A program made the translations under genes and the position numbers. Source: Botryotinia globosa (Eukaryota; Ascomycota; Leotiomycetes; Helotiales; Sclerotiniaceae). Taken from it: DNA of 64,000 nt. Under the pieces are notes generated by a model that was given only the letters and a program-made list of their open reading frames with translations, was not told where the DNA came from and did not search any database. How positions within the stretch are numbered: position 1 is the first letter of the stretch; every line of letters begins with the position of its first letter. Positions 12,517 through 24,177 of the stretch are shown piece after piece. The DNA lies in NCBI GenBank assembly GCA_014898425.1, contig RCSZ01000003.1, positions 2,542,001 to 2,606,000 of the forward strand. The letters run 5' to 3'.

Positions 12517-13658
12517 TCAACCGATAGAAACAGTGAACGACTTTGGCCATCCACTAACAAAACCAGATTGATCAGTCTCCATACCGGATGAAACATCATC
12601 ATATGGAAAAGCATATCCCCGACCATGGTGATTTGCTTCATGAACGAGTCGAGCATAGTGATTTGAGACCTTGTGTCGATAAAACTCCGATACTCTTTCC
12701 TTGTGTGGCTGATGATTGTTGCTTAACAATGTCGATCGATTGAGTGCCGCACTGATACGAGCCGTCAGAGGTCCTGTCGGCCCAGCATTGTTGGAAAATG
12801 GGCCAGAACTACAACTAAAGATATCTGCAGTAGATGGCTTCGAGAAAGTCGCCAGGCCAGGAAATGTTAATTGCCCATTGCCTACACGGCCCTCTACCTT
12901 TCCCCATTCAGCTTGGGTGTCGACAATCAGTGGTGTATGTGTGTATTTATCCCACACTTCATTGACGTAAGATTCATAATAGCCATCAAAACCCGGTTCA
13001 TGATTGGGGCTTAATACTCGAAGTTTTCGACCACCATTTTCTACAACCAATTTGTCCCACCCTGCGCCGTCAATTTGACTTTGTGCTTTTAGCCCTTCAC
13101 AGATAGTCTCTAGACCATCTGCTTTCAGGCCATGAATTTCTTGTGGCCTACCGTTTTCAGGTATAAGTTTCATAGAAATTGGCAAGCTGACAAAGTCGAC
13201 ATAACTATTGCAAATTAGCAATCTTGCAGGGTACTGGGCAACGGGCAGAGCTACCTTATATTGGCATAAATTTGAGTTTGATTGAATGTAAACTCGCAAA
13301 ATGCCCAGTTGGTATTGATATTATGATCAGAAGGATTGGTGACAGATGGCTCAACCAATGCCGGTCCTGGGTTGACGAAAAACTCCAATTTCTTGCCTAT
13401 TGAGAACCAGATTCTTCCTCCAGCAAGAAGAGGGATTGTGGCAATAGTGGTACTACCTTGTTTCCCCAATTTAATAGCACAATCTGCTGAAAGTGGATGG
13501 ACGGTGTGAGGTGGGGAGTCAGGGTAATATGGTGTCTTTCCATCGGCTCTCAGTAGAAAGACACGGTTGTTATGGTTTAATGCCAACCCCGTGATATAAG
13601 CATAAACTTCATCCGAAGGGTAACGATTTTGTAGTTGAATATCTAAAGTCTGAGGCAT
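12517..13658 (-). CDS. GH64 family beta-1,3-glucanase-like protein
   Basis: Two exons, complement(13255-13658, 12517-13204), give 363 residues. The N-terminal half has the thaumatin-like beta-sandwich features of GH64 (the LQNRYPSDEVYAYITG start and the GGRIWFSIGKKLEFFVNPGP stretch). The C-terminal part ends with YAFPYDDVSSGMETDQSG and PKSFTVSIG, characteristic of the family, which cleaves laminarin-type beta-1,3-glucan. No signal peptide is evident at this ATG; the protein starts MPQTLDIQLQN, so it may be cytosolic or secreted by another route, or an upstream leader exon has been missed. Function as a wall or storage glucan hydrolase is inferred from family. Confidence 0.82.
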
Positions 13659-14658
13659 GATAGAATATGTGAGAATAAAGCAATGGTAGACGTGTGGCAG
13701 AAGTGTTGTGTTGACGAGTTAGTGAAGCTTGTAAATATGTAGTATATGGGAAGGAAATACAGAGAGTGTAATCTGAGAACTGTGGGGTAGCGAAATCGAG
13801 CATTTAACATGAAAATGCCCAATGACGTATGTAACAGCCGACTTTCATGAATTGAATGTCTTTTGAACAATCAGAATGTAAGAGATAGGAAAGATATTAG
13901 ACTCAGCCCCGTAATGGTGGTGGTATCTTCTGAGTTATCAAGGCTTGGTCTGATTTTGCCATGGGACAAGTTAGAGAAGAGATGCTGATGTGATGCTCAC
14001 CATGTCCAAAGAGATATATATACATCTAAGGAATAGCTCTATCTAGCTGAAGTGGTGAATATGATTAATGACGCTCCGCTGGGCCACTGCCGTGGAGGCC
14101 TTTTCGCTCCGCTCTGGAAGATTAATTTGAGTGCCTTTTGAATGCCTTGGTTGTTGAATGAGTAGACAATATCTACTAGGTAGCTATAAGTAAGTGGATA
14201 AAGAAAGGGGGGTTTGTGTAAATATGTCCTAAACAGATACATACAGTATGCCGTACAATAATTTGAAATATTAAGGAAACAAAATGGTAAATCGGTGACT
14301 AAAACAGTATCATGTGACCACCTGCATAGCATGCTTCCCTGCCCAGCCACTCTCTCACTCTCTCACTCTCTCACTCTCTCACTCTCAGCCACTATATACA
14401 TCCATACCTATCTTCAGACGACCTCGCCTCGGGAGCGGTGATGACTAATAGTTGCACACTAGCTGCGCACTCAAAACCCACAAACTACCACCTTTTTTTG
14501 GTCCCGAAGAACGGCAACCATCAAACATCATCAACGCAATCAACTACAGCTGCTGCACAATCAATCAAAAAAAAAAGCACAGATAAACCCTTCGAGTATC
14601 AAACCTTGTCACCTTGTCATCTATTTTTATAGTGACGGTCTGGGGAACAACTGCCAAA
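13659..14658. other. Divergent intergenic region with CT-rich repeat
   Basis: This lies between the GH64 gene and the Clr5-domain gene. It holds a short tandem array of ACTCTCTC (about five copies, 14348-14386) and the pyrimidine-rich tracts common in fungal promoters. No gene was seen. Confidence 0.55.
14348..14386. repeat. ACTCTCTC tandem repeat
   Basis: About five perfect copies of an 8-bp unit, upstream of the Clr5-domain gene. Confidence 0.9.
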
Positions 14659-16942
14659 ATGGTATACGATTGGGATAACAAACAGGAAATGTGCTATAGT
14701 ATGTATATTGAAGAGAAAAAGTCATTGGAAGAGATTATGGAATACTTGAAAGAAAATATGTCATTCAATCCCTCGTAAGTTTATCTCTTTTTATATCTTA
14801 TCGAGCTTCTTCACATGGCATTGCGCTACGAGCTATAATCATAGCTGTAGTAAATTATGGCATCCATAGCATCATATCATGCATCATACATCGATATACC
14901 CACCCGTACCACTCGCTTTGACAATCATCGCGATTGACCTTGACTGACATTTTATCAGTAAACGCGCGTTTCAAACCCAATTCAAAAAATGGGGTTTTCC
15001 TTCGAAACAAAATCCTGCACACAAGAACGAACCACTCGTTCAACGCATCAAAGAACTATGGGACATCAATACATCACAGCGCGATATGGTTACCATTCTC
15101 GAACGGGAGGGTTGGGATATCAAGGAACGTGAACTAATGCGCGTCAGAAATAAGAATCGCTGGCTTCTACGAGTACCTAATGGCAATAAATCAAAGAAAC
15201 AAACGGATCAGGATGTGGAAAGTCAACTGCAACAGGCATTCTACAATAATGGAGCAATGCTAGAGGGAGAACAACAGATGGACGGGTCGATGGAAGGGCA
15301 TATGGAAGGCTTACCACCAGCTTCATCCATGTCCAAGGAAGATTCCAGAGCTGAATCCCCGCCACTTAGTCCTGAAGTCATGCAAAAGAGAAAAGAGCGT
15401 CTATCCAAGTTGGCGGCCGAATCCGATGAAAAATGGAATACTCGCAAGCGTCGTCGTCGAACTCGTGGCTGGGCTGGTCTCCCAGCAGATCCTCCGGGGC
15501 CTCCCCGATTCCCTTCCGAAACCACCATCGATGAAAGCAAAAATTTCTTGAGACTTGATAATCTTTTGTATCGTGATATAAGGGCTAGGTTTCAACGCAT
15601 ATGTGAAGAAGCAGGTATCATAAAGAAGACACTCGCTGGACCTGAGCGTTGGGAAGCTGCAAAGGATAGCCTCATACAAGAGAGTGAACATCTACAATCA
15701 GTCTTCTGGAATACACAAGAAAATTTGGATGCAAGAAAGCTGGCTCTCGATGTTGTTTGCGGCGACGTGACAAAACGAATGCGAACATTGGAGCGTCGTA
15801 TGACCATTGCTGAAGCCAAGAATGCATTGGGAGTAAATCCAGAACAGTCCAGGGAACTTCGTAATTCTTTCTATCAGATATTGAAAGCTGATCATTTCAC
15901 CAGTAAGCTTGAAGCTGGAGAAGAACACTGGCAGGAGCTCAAGACATCCTGGATCAATGGCTCAGAGCTGTTACTAAATCTACTTGCTGGGGGAGACGAT
16001 GATCCTCAGCATGCACAAAGAGTCAAGGCAATGGAGGTTTTATGTCGAGATGTCATGAAGCGTCTTCGAGATGACCAGACCAAACGTGATCCAACTAGGA
16101 AGAAGAGAAAGTTTGAGAATACTTTCCAGCCTGATCAAGCTATGGACCAATTCCACCACAGCCAAGAGGAAACTCCAGATTTCCAACAAGACCCGCAGGA
16201 AGCTCTCATTCAAACAGCAGTGCATGCTCATGCCCACTCGCAGAACCAAGTTCAATCACATATGCAAATACCAGAATCTCACATGCACACACAAGCTCGT
16301 CAGGCCCACGCTCAAGCTCAAGCTCATGCTCATGCTCAAGCTCATGCTCAAGCCCAAGCTCACCAACAAGCTCAGGCTCATGCTCATGCTCAAGCACAGG
16401 TTCATCAACAAGTTCAGGCTCATGCCCAATCCCAACCTCAAGCTCACACCCCTGTTATGGTGAGCCATGGTAATATGCAGAATCACACTGATATGCATAT
16501 TGATCCATCTCAGATTGATCCATCTTTACTTAACGCAGCCTCCAATGATCCAAATTTAATGGTTCGTGGGATGCAAACCCAATTTGCGGACCCCCAATAT
16601 ACAGATCAACAATTTGTCAATCAAGCTGCACAAGCGTTCCCATCTGTTACTTCTCCATCTCTACCAGTTTACATTCGGCTGCACCCAGAATCACACATAA
16701 CCGCTCCCAATCCTTTATGGATTGCGATGTTGAACGGTACCTCTCTGGAAGAACTACGTCGGGTAGCTATAGGCAAATTTCCAAATACAATGGTGGGTCG
16801 TGTCGCCGGATCTATGGGAGGATCGCCTGAACAAGAAGTGACCATACCCATTGACAATGACAGTGAAATGGAGGCTTATTTGGGCACTTGTGTGAAGCCA
16901 CACTTCATTGTTGAGTTGTTAACTGGATGGAAGAATGCCTAG
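14659..16942 (+). CDS. Clr5-domain protein with His/Ala/Gln-rich tract
   Basis: Exons 14659-14774 and 14959-16942 give 699 residues. Residues 1-53 match the fungal Clr5 domain (a KSLEEIMEYLKE helix then FQTQFKKWGF), found at the N-terminus of proteins thought to be nuclear regulators. Upstream-frame translations confirm the 184-bp intron. A central basic run (TRKRRRRTRGW) looks like a nuclear signal. Two similar segments (about residues 180-260 and 265-340, each with a CxDV(T/M)KR(M/L)R motif) suggest an internal duplication. Residues about 480-535 are a low-complexity alternation of His, Ala and Gln. The last 90 residues (LEELRRVAIGKF through PHFIVELL) have the look of a beta-grasp domain. 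Target genes are unknown. Confidence 0.8.
16281..16445 (+). repeat. Coding trinucleotide-style repeat (HAQA tract)
   Basis: Degenerate repetition of GCTCATGCTCAAGCTCA-like units inside the Clr5-domain gene, encoding an alternating His/Ala/Gln stretch. The units are in multiples of 6 bp, so copy changes keep the frame. Confidence 0.85.
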
Positions 16943-17601
16943 GCAATTAGCGAGGGGTAGTTTATTGATTGGGATCACAGCGGCCTTCGGGCAGGATGGG
17001 AATGGTGGAGTTTACGGTGGCCTGCTTACTCTCCTATAGGAAGAGGGCCGGGGCGTTTCAGACTGGTGATAAAAGCATGATAACATGTTGTAGGCAATCC
17101 TTCAGTTTCATCTCCTTAAATGAGAATAGAGCGTGGAAGGCTGATGACCTAGACCTGGGCATGCACTCTTTGCTCCATAGTTGATATTGTACCGTTTCCC
17201 CTTCAACTGTTTATATTCTCTATCAAACTAAAGGTTTTAATAAAGATAATTATTCTAAATCATAATTCAGAAACTTTATCAAGATAATGATCAAAACGCA
17301 CTATCCCCCGTCAGTATTTAATCAACAGATAATTAACCACCACCATGACTGGACTGACAAACTGAGCAATTGATGCAATGGATTACGTGCTGAAAATGTG
17401 TGGGGAAGCGAAGCCTTCCGTTGAAGCTTGGATGGCTTTTGGATCCTCCGATAGATAAATTATTTCCGAGCCTTGCGAGATAAGAAGTAATATTTATACT
17501 ACCACCACCGCGCAAACCCCAAACCCCGAAATAGAACCTGTGTATACTGATCTGCGAATTCAATGCAAAGTCCCTCCTTGACTTCAATCGATATTTGATT
17601 T
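16943..17601. other. Intergenic, nothing recognised
   Basis: This lies between two genes on the same strand. No repeat, RNA gene or credible frame was seen. Confidence 0.5.
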
Positions 17602-19579
17602 ATGTCGTTCCATAGAAGGGTCCCTTCATCGGCCCTGCTGTCAAGCTTGCGCTCATCCTCATCTCGATCCCAATTTTGTCTCCGATCTCACGCAAGCAAA
17701 TTAAGATATGCATCCACAGAGCAAAACTTAGGAGAAGGTCGATCATTCAAAGGGCAACTTTACGAAAGTACCCAGGCGCGGTTGATCAAAGAACGCGCGG
17801 AAAGGCAACAGTACTCTAAGAATCGGAATGAAAGTGCCGGAGGAAAGAATTCGGCTTTGACATTCGGTGCGCAGATATTTTTTTAGGTTTTGATAGCATA
17901 TTGGACACTGCTGATGAATTGACTTTACAGTTATCATATCGGTGGCTATAGGAGGATATTATTTCGGCTCCTACAGGAATCCCGGTGCACCTACGTCCTC
18001 TACTACCCCTCTTTCAACCACAAAAACTCTTCGACATAATACAGGCCGCTCAAATCTCGAATCTGCGTGGGCAGACTTTGTCGAGATAGTGGGCAAGGAA
18101 AATGTTTCTACCATCGATTCGGATCTGGAGAGCCATTCGGGCAGTGAATGGTCATCTCATTTGAGAAAGCCTAGTGAAGTACCATTTATGGTGGTTTCCC
18201 CTTCATCAACAGAACAAGTTAGCGAGATTATGAAGATCTGTCATCGAAGGAAAATACCCGTTACTGCATATAGTGGAGGCACAAGCTTGGAAGGTCATTA
18301 TGCTCCTACACGAGGTGGCATTTGCATGGATTTCGGAAGGATGAATAAGATTCTAAGGCTCCATAAAGATGATATGGATGTGATTGTTCAACCAGCTGTT
18401 GGCTGGGAACTCCTCAACGAAGAGTTGGCGAAGGATAATCTATTCTTCCCTCCAGATCCAGGTCCAGGCGCCATGATAGGAGGAATGGTAGGAACTGGGT
18501 GCAGTGGGACAAATGCATATAGATACGGTACCATGAGGGAATGGGTCATGAATTTGACTGTTGTCTTAGCTGACGGAACAATCATCAAAACAAGACAGAG
18601 ACCTAGAAAAAGTAGTGCTGGATATGATTTGACTAAGATGTTTATTGGAAGCGAAGGAACACTAGGATTAGTTACCGAGGCTACACTGAAGGTCACTACG
18701 AAGCCAAATACTACCAGCGTGGCAGTATGCAGTTTTGAAAGTATCAAACAAGCAGCGGCTTGTGTTGGAAAGGTTGTCACCGAGGGCGTACCGATTGCCG
18801 CCATCGAAATTTTGGATGACAATCAAATGCTGAGCATTAACAAATCCGGTATGACAACCAAAGCATGGCTCGAAGCACCCACACTTTTCTTCAAATTCGC
18901 AGGGACGCCTAATGCTGTCAAAGAGCAAATCAGTATTGTTCAGAGGTTAGCAAAGGCAACGGGAAGCAAAACTTTTGAATTTGCGAAGAATGCAGAGGAA
19001 CAAGTTGAGTTATGGAGTGCAAGGAAAGAAGCGTTATGGTCTGTCATGGCGATGCGAGAAAAAGATGGTGATCATGTGTGGACTTCCGATGTTGCTGTAC
19101 CAATGAGTCGATTGCCGGAAATCATTGAAGAGACGAAAGCGGATTTGGCCAAGAGTGGATTGTTTGCTTCCATCGTGGGGCACGTTGGAGACGGTAACTT
19201 TCATAGTGGGTATTTTAGAATTCAGCTTGTCACAAAGTATACTAACACATACAGCTATTGTCCTTTACAATGATACCCAAAGACAGATTGCAGAAGAAGT
19301 AATGGATCGAATGGTCAAGAGAGCCGTGGAAATGGAGGGTACCGTGACTGGTGAGCATGGAGTTGGATTGATCAAGAGAGATTATCTGAATCATGAATTG
19401 GGCGAGAGCACAGTTGATGCTATGAGAAGGGTATGTGCCAAACTAGCTTGTCATTCAGTTGTATCACATTTACTAACACGTTATAGCTGAAATTTGCATT
19501 CGACCCCTTGTGCTTATTGAATCCAGACAAGGTTGTGAGAGTCGAAAAGCCTAAGCCAGGAGAAGTTTCAGAATGGTAG
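17602..19579 (+). CDS. DLD1: D-lactate dehydrogenase (cytochrome), mitochondrial
   Basis: An FAD-linked oxidase that converts D-lactate to pyruvate and passes electrons to cytochrome c. Exons 17602-17866, 17931-19205, 19255-19430 and 19487-19579 give 602 residues. The N-terminus is a mitochondrial presequence rich in Arg/Ser, followed by a membrane anchor (VIISVAIGGYYFGSY, residues about 89-103). The FAD-binding PCMH core shows TAYSGGTSLEGH and GMVGTGCSGTNAYRYG. The C-terminal substrate domain ends with GHVGDGNFH and GTVTGEHGVGLIKR, typical of the family. The third intron uses donor GTGGGT (19206), needed to keep the frame across GDGNFH. Location is probably the inner membrane facing the intermembrane space. 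Confidence 0.93.
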
Positions 19580-19911
19580 TTTAAATAGAAAATACCTATA
19601 AAATAGTTTGAAGAATGTAATCTTACAAACCTGGATGCCACAGTTATGGTAGAGGAATCACCTTTTGAAGATATGTATAGAAATTTAATAGTTGAGTCAA
19701 CTACCTAGATAAGAAGATATTGTAATTGTAACAATCCGCAAACATAGAACCTCAACCATACATTCCAAACCAATCCAATGGTTACCCACTTGCGAAATCT
19801 GATGCTATCCCGAATTGGATATATTCACGTGACATTGCACCCATGCCCCTTACCCTCCACTTTCCCCTTGTTTCGGTTTACCTTTCCTTCGACCACGACA
19901 AACTATTTACA
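19580..19911. other. Short intergenic
   Basis: 332 bp between D-lactate dehydrogenase and the amidase on the same strand; nothing recognised. Confidence 0.5.
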
Positions 19912-21860
19912 ATGGTTGAAACAAATAAAGAGCCACGCAAATGGGTTGGTTACCCTTCTCCAATAGAAGGTCCTAATATACCATTTATTAGAACGGATGA
20001 CAAGAATCCTGCATTCCGAGGATGGCTTTTGGTGGTAGTTGGATGGCTGTATGTATTCTTCCCAGCCCAGTCAGAGCCGTATCCCACTAATAACATCCCA
20101 AAGTGTTTCCAAGATTGGGTTCATTCAAGGTCCCTTATGGAACAATGCCAAAATGAATGCGTTGAGAGATATCAAGGGTTTGGATGAGTACTTTGAAAGA
20201 TGGGATGTGAGTTGGAGTGCTTCATCTGATATGGTGGATGAACATTAACAATGTACAAACAAAACAGCCTACAGTAATTCCACTCGCGATTGACTCGCCA
20301 TCTAATGTAGCACTGGATGATTCTGACATCAAGTCCGTTCCTGTCGTCCCAGAAGACTCGGCTGAGCGATATCGTTCGGTAGCTGAATACCACACCCTTT
20401 ATCGTACCGGAAAATTAACCCCACTAGCCGTCGCGGAATCACTTCTCCCCCTGATCAGGAGAGACATTAATCCACCAGGAGCTTATTCTGTTGCCTTTAC
20501 TGAGAGTAATATTGAGGAAATCCTAGAAGCTGCCAAAGCATCAACTTTGCGATACCAGCAAGGCAATCCTTTGAGTATTCTCGATGGCGTTCCCACTGGT
20601 ATTAAAGATGACAGTGATGTTGCAGGATACAGAAGTCATGGAGGAAGAAAAAAGAATGATTCATTATTTATTGCAGCGAAGGAGTCTACTTGGATCGTTC
20701 AACAATGGCAAAATTCCGGTGCTCTTATCATGGGAAAACTGAATATGCATGAGCTTGGTTCCGATACTACTAATAACAACCCAAATTGGGGCACTCCAAA
20801 GAATCCGCACAATTACCATTATTACCCCGGTGGTTCTTCTGGGGGCCCTGCTTACGCGGTTTCTTCTGGGCTAATTCCTTTTGCTCTTGGTTCAGATGGT
20901 GGCGGAAGTATCCGCATTCCATCATCATTCTGTGGTCTTTATGGATTGAAGCCTTCACATTCACGAGTTGAGAACACTGGAAGCACGGTTACTGTTAATG
21001 GTCCTCTTGCATCAACTATGGCTGATCTCGAAGTGGCATATCGAATTATGGCAAAGCCTAATCCATCTGATCCAGTTGCTGCGCTATTTAGTCCTCCAGA
21101 ACCTCTTCGAACTGCACGTCCAAAAGTCATCGGAATTTATAAAGATTGGTTTGACCGAGCTGAACCATCTGTTCATGATCTCTGTACCAGATTTGTGGAT
21201 CACTGTGAAAAGTCTCTTGGCTATACTGTTGTCCCAATAACAATTCCGTATTGTCCTGAGGGTCAACTTGCCCACGCAATGACTATTCTCACGAATATGG
21301 CCTCACGTGCAAAGAAGTTTCCATTCTCGGCCTCAAATTGGCTCAAGGATGCCACTCCCTCGAACAAGGTACTTCTCACAATGGGTGCATATACTCCAGC
21401 TCGGGACTATCTCCTCGCCCAACAACTTCGCAACATGCTCATGCAGCATCTGTCTTTCCTTTTCAAGAAATACCCCGGTCTCATCATCGTGACTCCTACT
21501 ACGCCAATTCCAGGCTGGGAAATAGAACACGAGGGAGACTTACAACATGGAGCATTCGATCCAAATAAAAGTCTTAGGAATATGGAATACGTATGGTTGG
21601 CCAATTTCACGGGTGTTCCGGGCATTAATTGTCCAGTTGGGTATGTGGATCCGAAGAAGGGAGAGGGTAAAATTCCAGTGGGGATTATGGGGAGTTCGGA
21701 GTGGGGTGGAGAGGAAATTTTGATCGAGTTTGGGAAGGAGGCTGAGGCTTGGCTGGGAAGGGAGGGTGAAGGGGGTGGGAGAAAATTGCCGAGAGGCTGG
21801 GTGGATGTTGTGAAGGCGGCAAAAGAGAAGGTGGACGGAAAGGTGGTTGAGGGAAATTGA
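19912..21860 (+). CDS. Amidase (amidase-signature family)
   Basis: Hydrolyses an amide bond to acid plus ammonia or amine; the substrate is unknown. Exons 19912-20048, 20104-20206 and 20268-21860 give 610 residues. The Ser-cisSer-Lys catalytic triad is visible: Lys in GVPTGIKDD (about residue 191), the cis-Ser in PGGSSGGPAYA (about 268) and the nucleophile Ser in GSDGGGSIRIPSSFCGLYG (about 292). The N-terminal 80 residues lie in two small exons whose phases fit exactly. No signal peptide; a hydrophobic stretch (GWLLVVVGWLV) near residue 45 may be buried or a membrane contact. It sits 8 kb from the amine oxidase, so a link to that module is only a guess. Confidence 0.92.
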
Positions 21861-24177
21861 TAAGGGATGGGTTAGAAGCGTGGGTCTAATGATGCAAAGC
21901 CTCCCTGTCTAAAGATTAGGTTCTGATTTAGCTATTGCTTTGAGTTTTTAGACTGAATGCCGGTGTTCGACGTTCATCCAAGCATCAGAGCATATATACC
22001 CAATCATCAAAACCATTTCATATCGGACCCAGTACTCGGCGAAAATCTTTACTCATCTTGAGTATTGACCTTCTCTATGTCGCCATTCATATTCGCATCC
22101 GTTTCAAGTGAAGATGGGTGGAATCGAGTCTTTTTCAAGGCAAGATACAAAATGTAGTCAAAACTTCATAGCTTTAGGTCAATTCTCCTGGTTATAATAA
22201 CCTGGCAGCTTCGATTACACTGCCACAGTACGATGTTCAACGCACTAGGTGTATGCGCGTTTTGTATAGTTAGTATTGTATTACAATTTCACAACAGCTA
22301 TTGCAGTTCTAACTACTACAATCAACATTGTCCTCACAGTATATCTGCCGCTATCCCCTGATAAGTTTTGTGCTTGGATTTATCATTGCTTTTGGGTCAT
22401 TCGATTTTATATTTTTCCTGCATTGTTTTTTGACTGAGGATAGGAAGAGGAATGTTCAGCTAGTACAAGAATTATGATAGGCCGACTCCCCGTCTTTTTC
22501 AAACTCTCTAAATTCTCCTTTCCATCTAGATTTGGCTCGAAGTTATCTTGTCCAGTAAATGCCTTGTATATTTGGATGGAGACTATATCTAGTTCAATGT
22601 TTAAGTCAACATCACTAAGTTGTTGGTAGAGCTTACGATTGTTCGATTATGTTTACACCTTGCTAGTTGGAGCTGGAACAGTAGCATTTACCGCATAAAG
22701 AATCATATTTGGAGGCGAGCATTTGGCACTTTTCAGGAAGTACGGAAAGAGGTTGTCTCAAAAATATCTCTTGTTTCCGCGATCGATGGATTTACCTCTA
22801 TAGCTTGAGCAGAACTTCTTTCCATCTTTCTAGATACCCGAGACCGATTCCAAAAACACAAATCTAGCAATAGCAACACGACTAGCAGAGCCAGAGCATT
22901 TAAGGAATTGCTTAATTGAAGCTGGGGGCTTCTGCGAACAGATCACTGGAAACGAAAGAATGATTTGCCAGTTGTACCGCCTTCTACTACCACATAGTCG
23001 CACGGTTGATTTTTGCATGATCTTGCATGATGCTTGGTCGATGCAGCTCCAACAGAATTCTTCTGTACAAGAATTAGAAAGGTAAACAATTTCTTAATCA
23101 TTTTTGTGATTTCGAATACCAGAATGAATAAGATCCAAATGCCAAGGAAAGATTTACATTACCTGTAGTTGTAACATTCCGGCTAGAGGTCACTCAAATA
23201 ATAATCTGGTACGCTGAAGTGAAGATGTTTACAAATCAATTGGAAATGGGCTGGTTAGTCAGTAAAATGTCGAGTGAGGAATTCATTATTTGGCTCATTT
23301 GGCTCAATTGACTTCGATGAGATTTGATTGGTAGGGTGGTTTTTGGATTGGGAAGGGAAGTTGCATTCGGGAAGCTGCAGGTTTTGAGGCTGATTTCTCC
23401 GCTTCGGGATTTTGGACCGCCCAATCGTTCTTTCTTTCCTTTTTGAACTTACCACATGGCCTGTTACTGCATTTGACAAAGTTGTCAGATGTTTTCGGGA
23501 TCTCAGAAGCCGTGAACCTCGTGGGATTAACTCACCGGTGCCAAATGAAGGGACAACCAACAACATCAAATAGCGTCTCTGGACAAGGATAGTGAGTTTT
23601 TCCCAATAAAAGCTGCGCATGTCATTTGAGTAACTAAAGACAATATTCTAGTTCAAAATTCTCAGGATGCTTCATCAACCTTTTGTCAAACCGGCAAATC
23701 AAACATGATTTCGTGCCAACAGATTTCGATTTTTTGCCTGATACCGAGCCTTGGATTACGTATATTGAGAACCATGTGTTATTGTAAGTACTGAAGGCAT
23801 ACTTCTGGCGGAATGGCAGTGCATGCTGTACCTATTTTATCACACCTATACGAACGCATTGTAAGGCTTGTGTGGCATCAAGGCACCCAGAGATCATCCC
23901 AGGGGATGAATTCGCGCACAAAAACGCCGAATCAGGCTTTTTTTAAGCTTAGATACGTTGTGTATGCCTCTCGTACAGTTTTCTTGCAACGCTGTGGCTG
24001 CTGTGCTTGCTCCGCCCCTCTTTTATAATATCTAGTGATCATTTCGCTCGTTTTAATGACCATCTACGTTGAGCCTTATCATAACACATTCCCCCGCCAT
24101 TTCAATGCCTATCACAAAACAGAATATTGCACACTGAGCCATATATTCAAGATTCAGATTTAGCTTCTATTCACAGC
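21861..24177. other. 2.3-kb intergenic region before the NLR gene
   Basis: No credible gene. Short open frames, for instance on the minus strand at 23255-23620, lack family features and plausible splice partners. A further copy of TACCCGAGA lies at 22835-22843. Confidence 0.5.

Noticed and set aside
23255..23620. 121-codon minus-strand frame before the NLR gene
   Set aside because: Low-complexity polar content, no domain, and no orthologue-like features visible.
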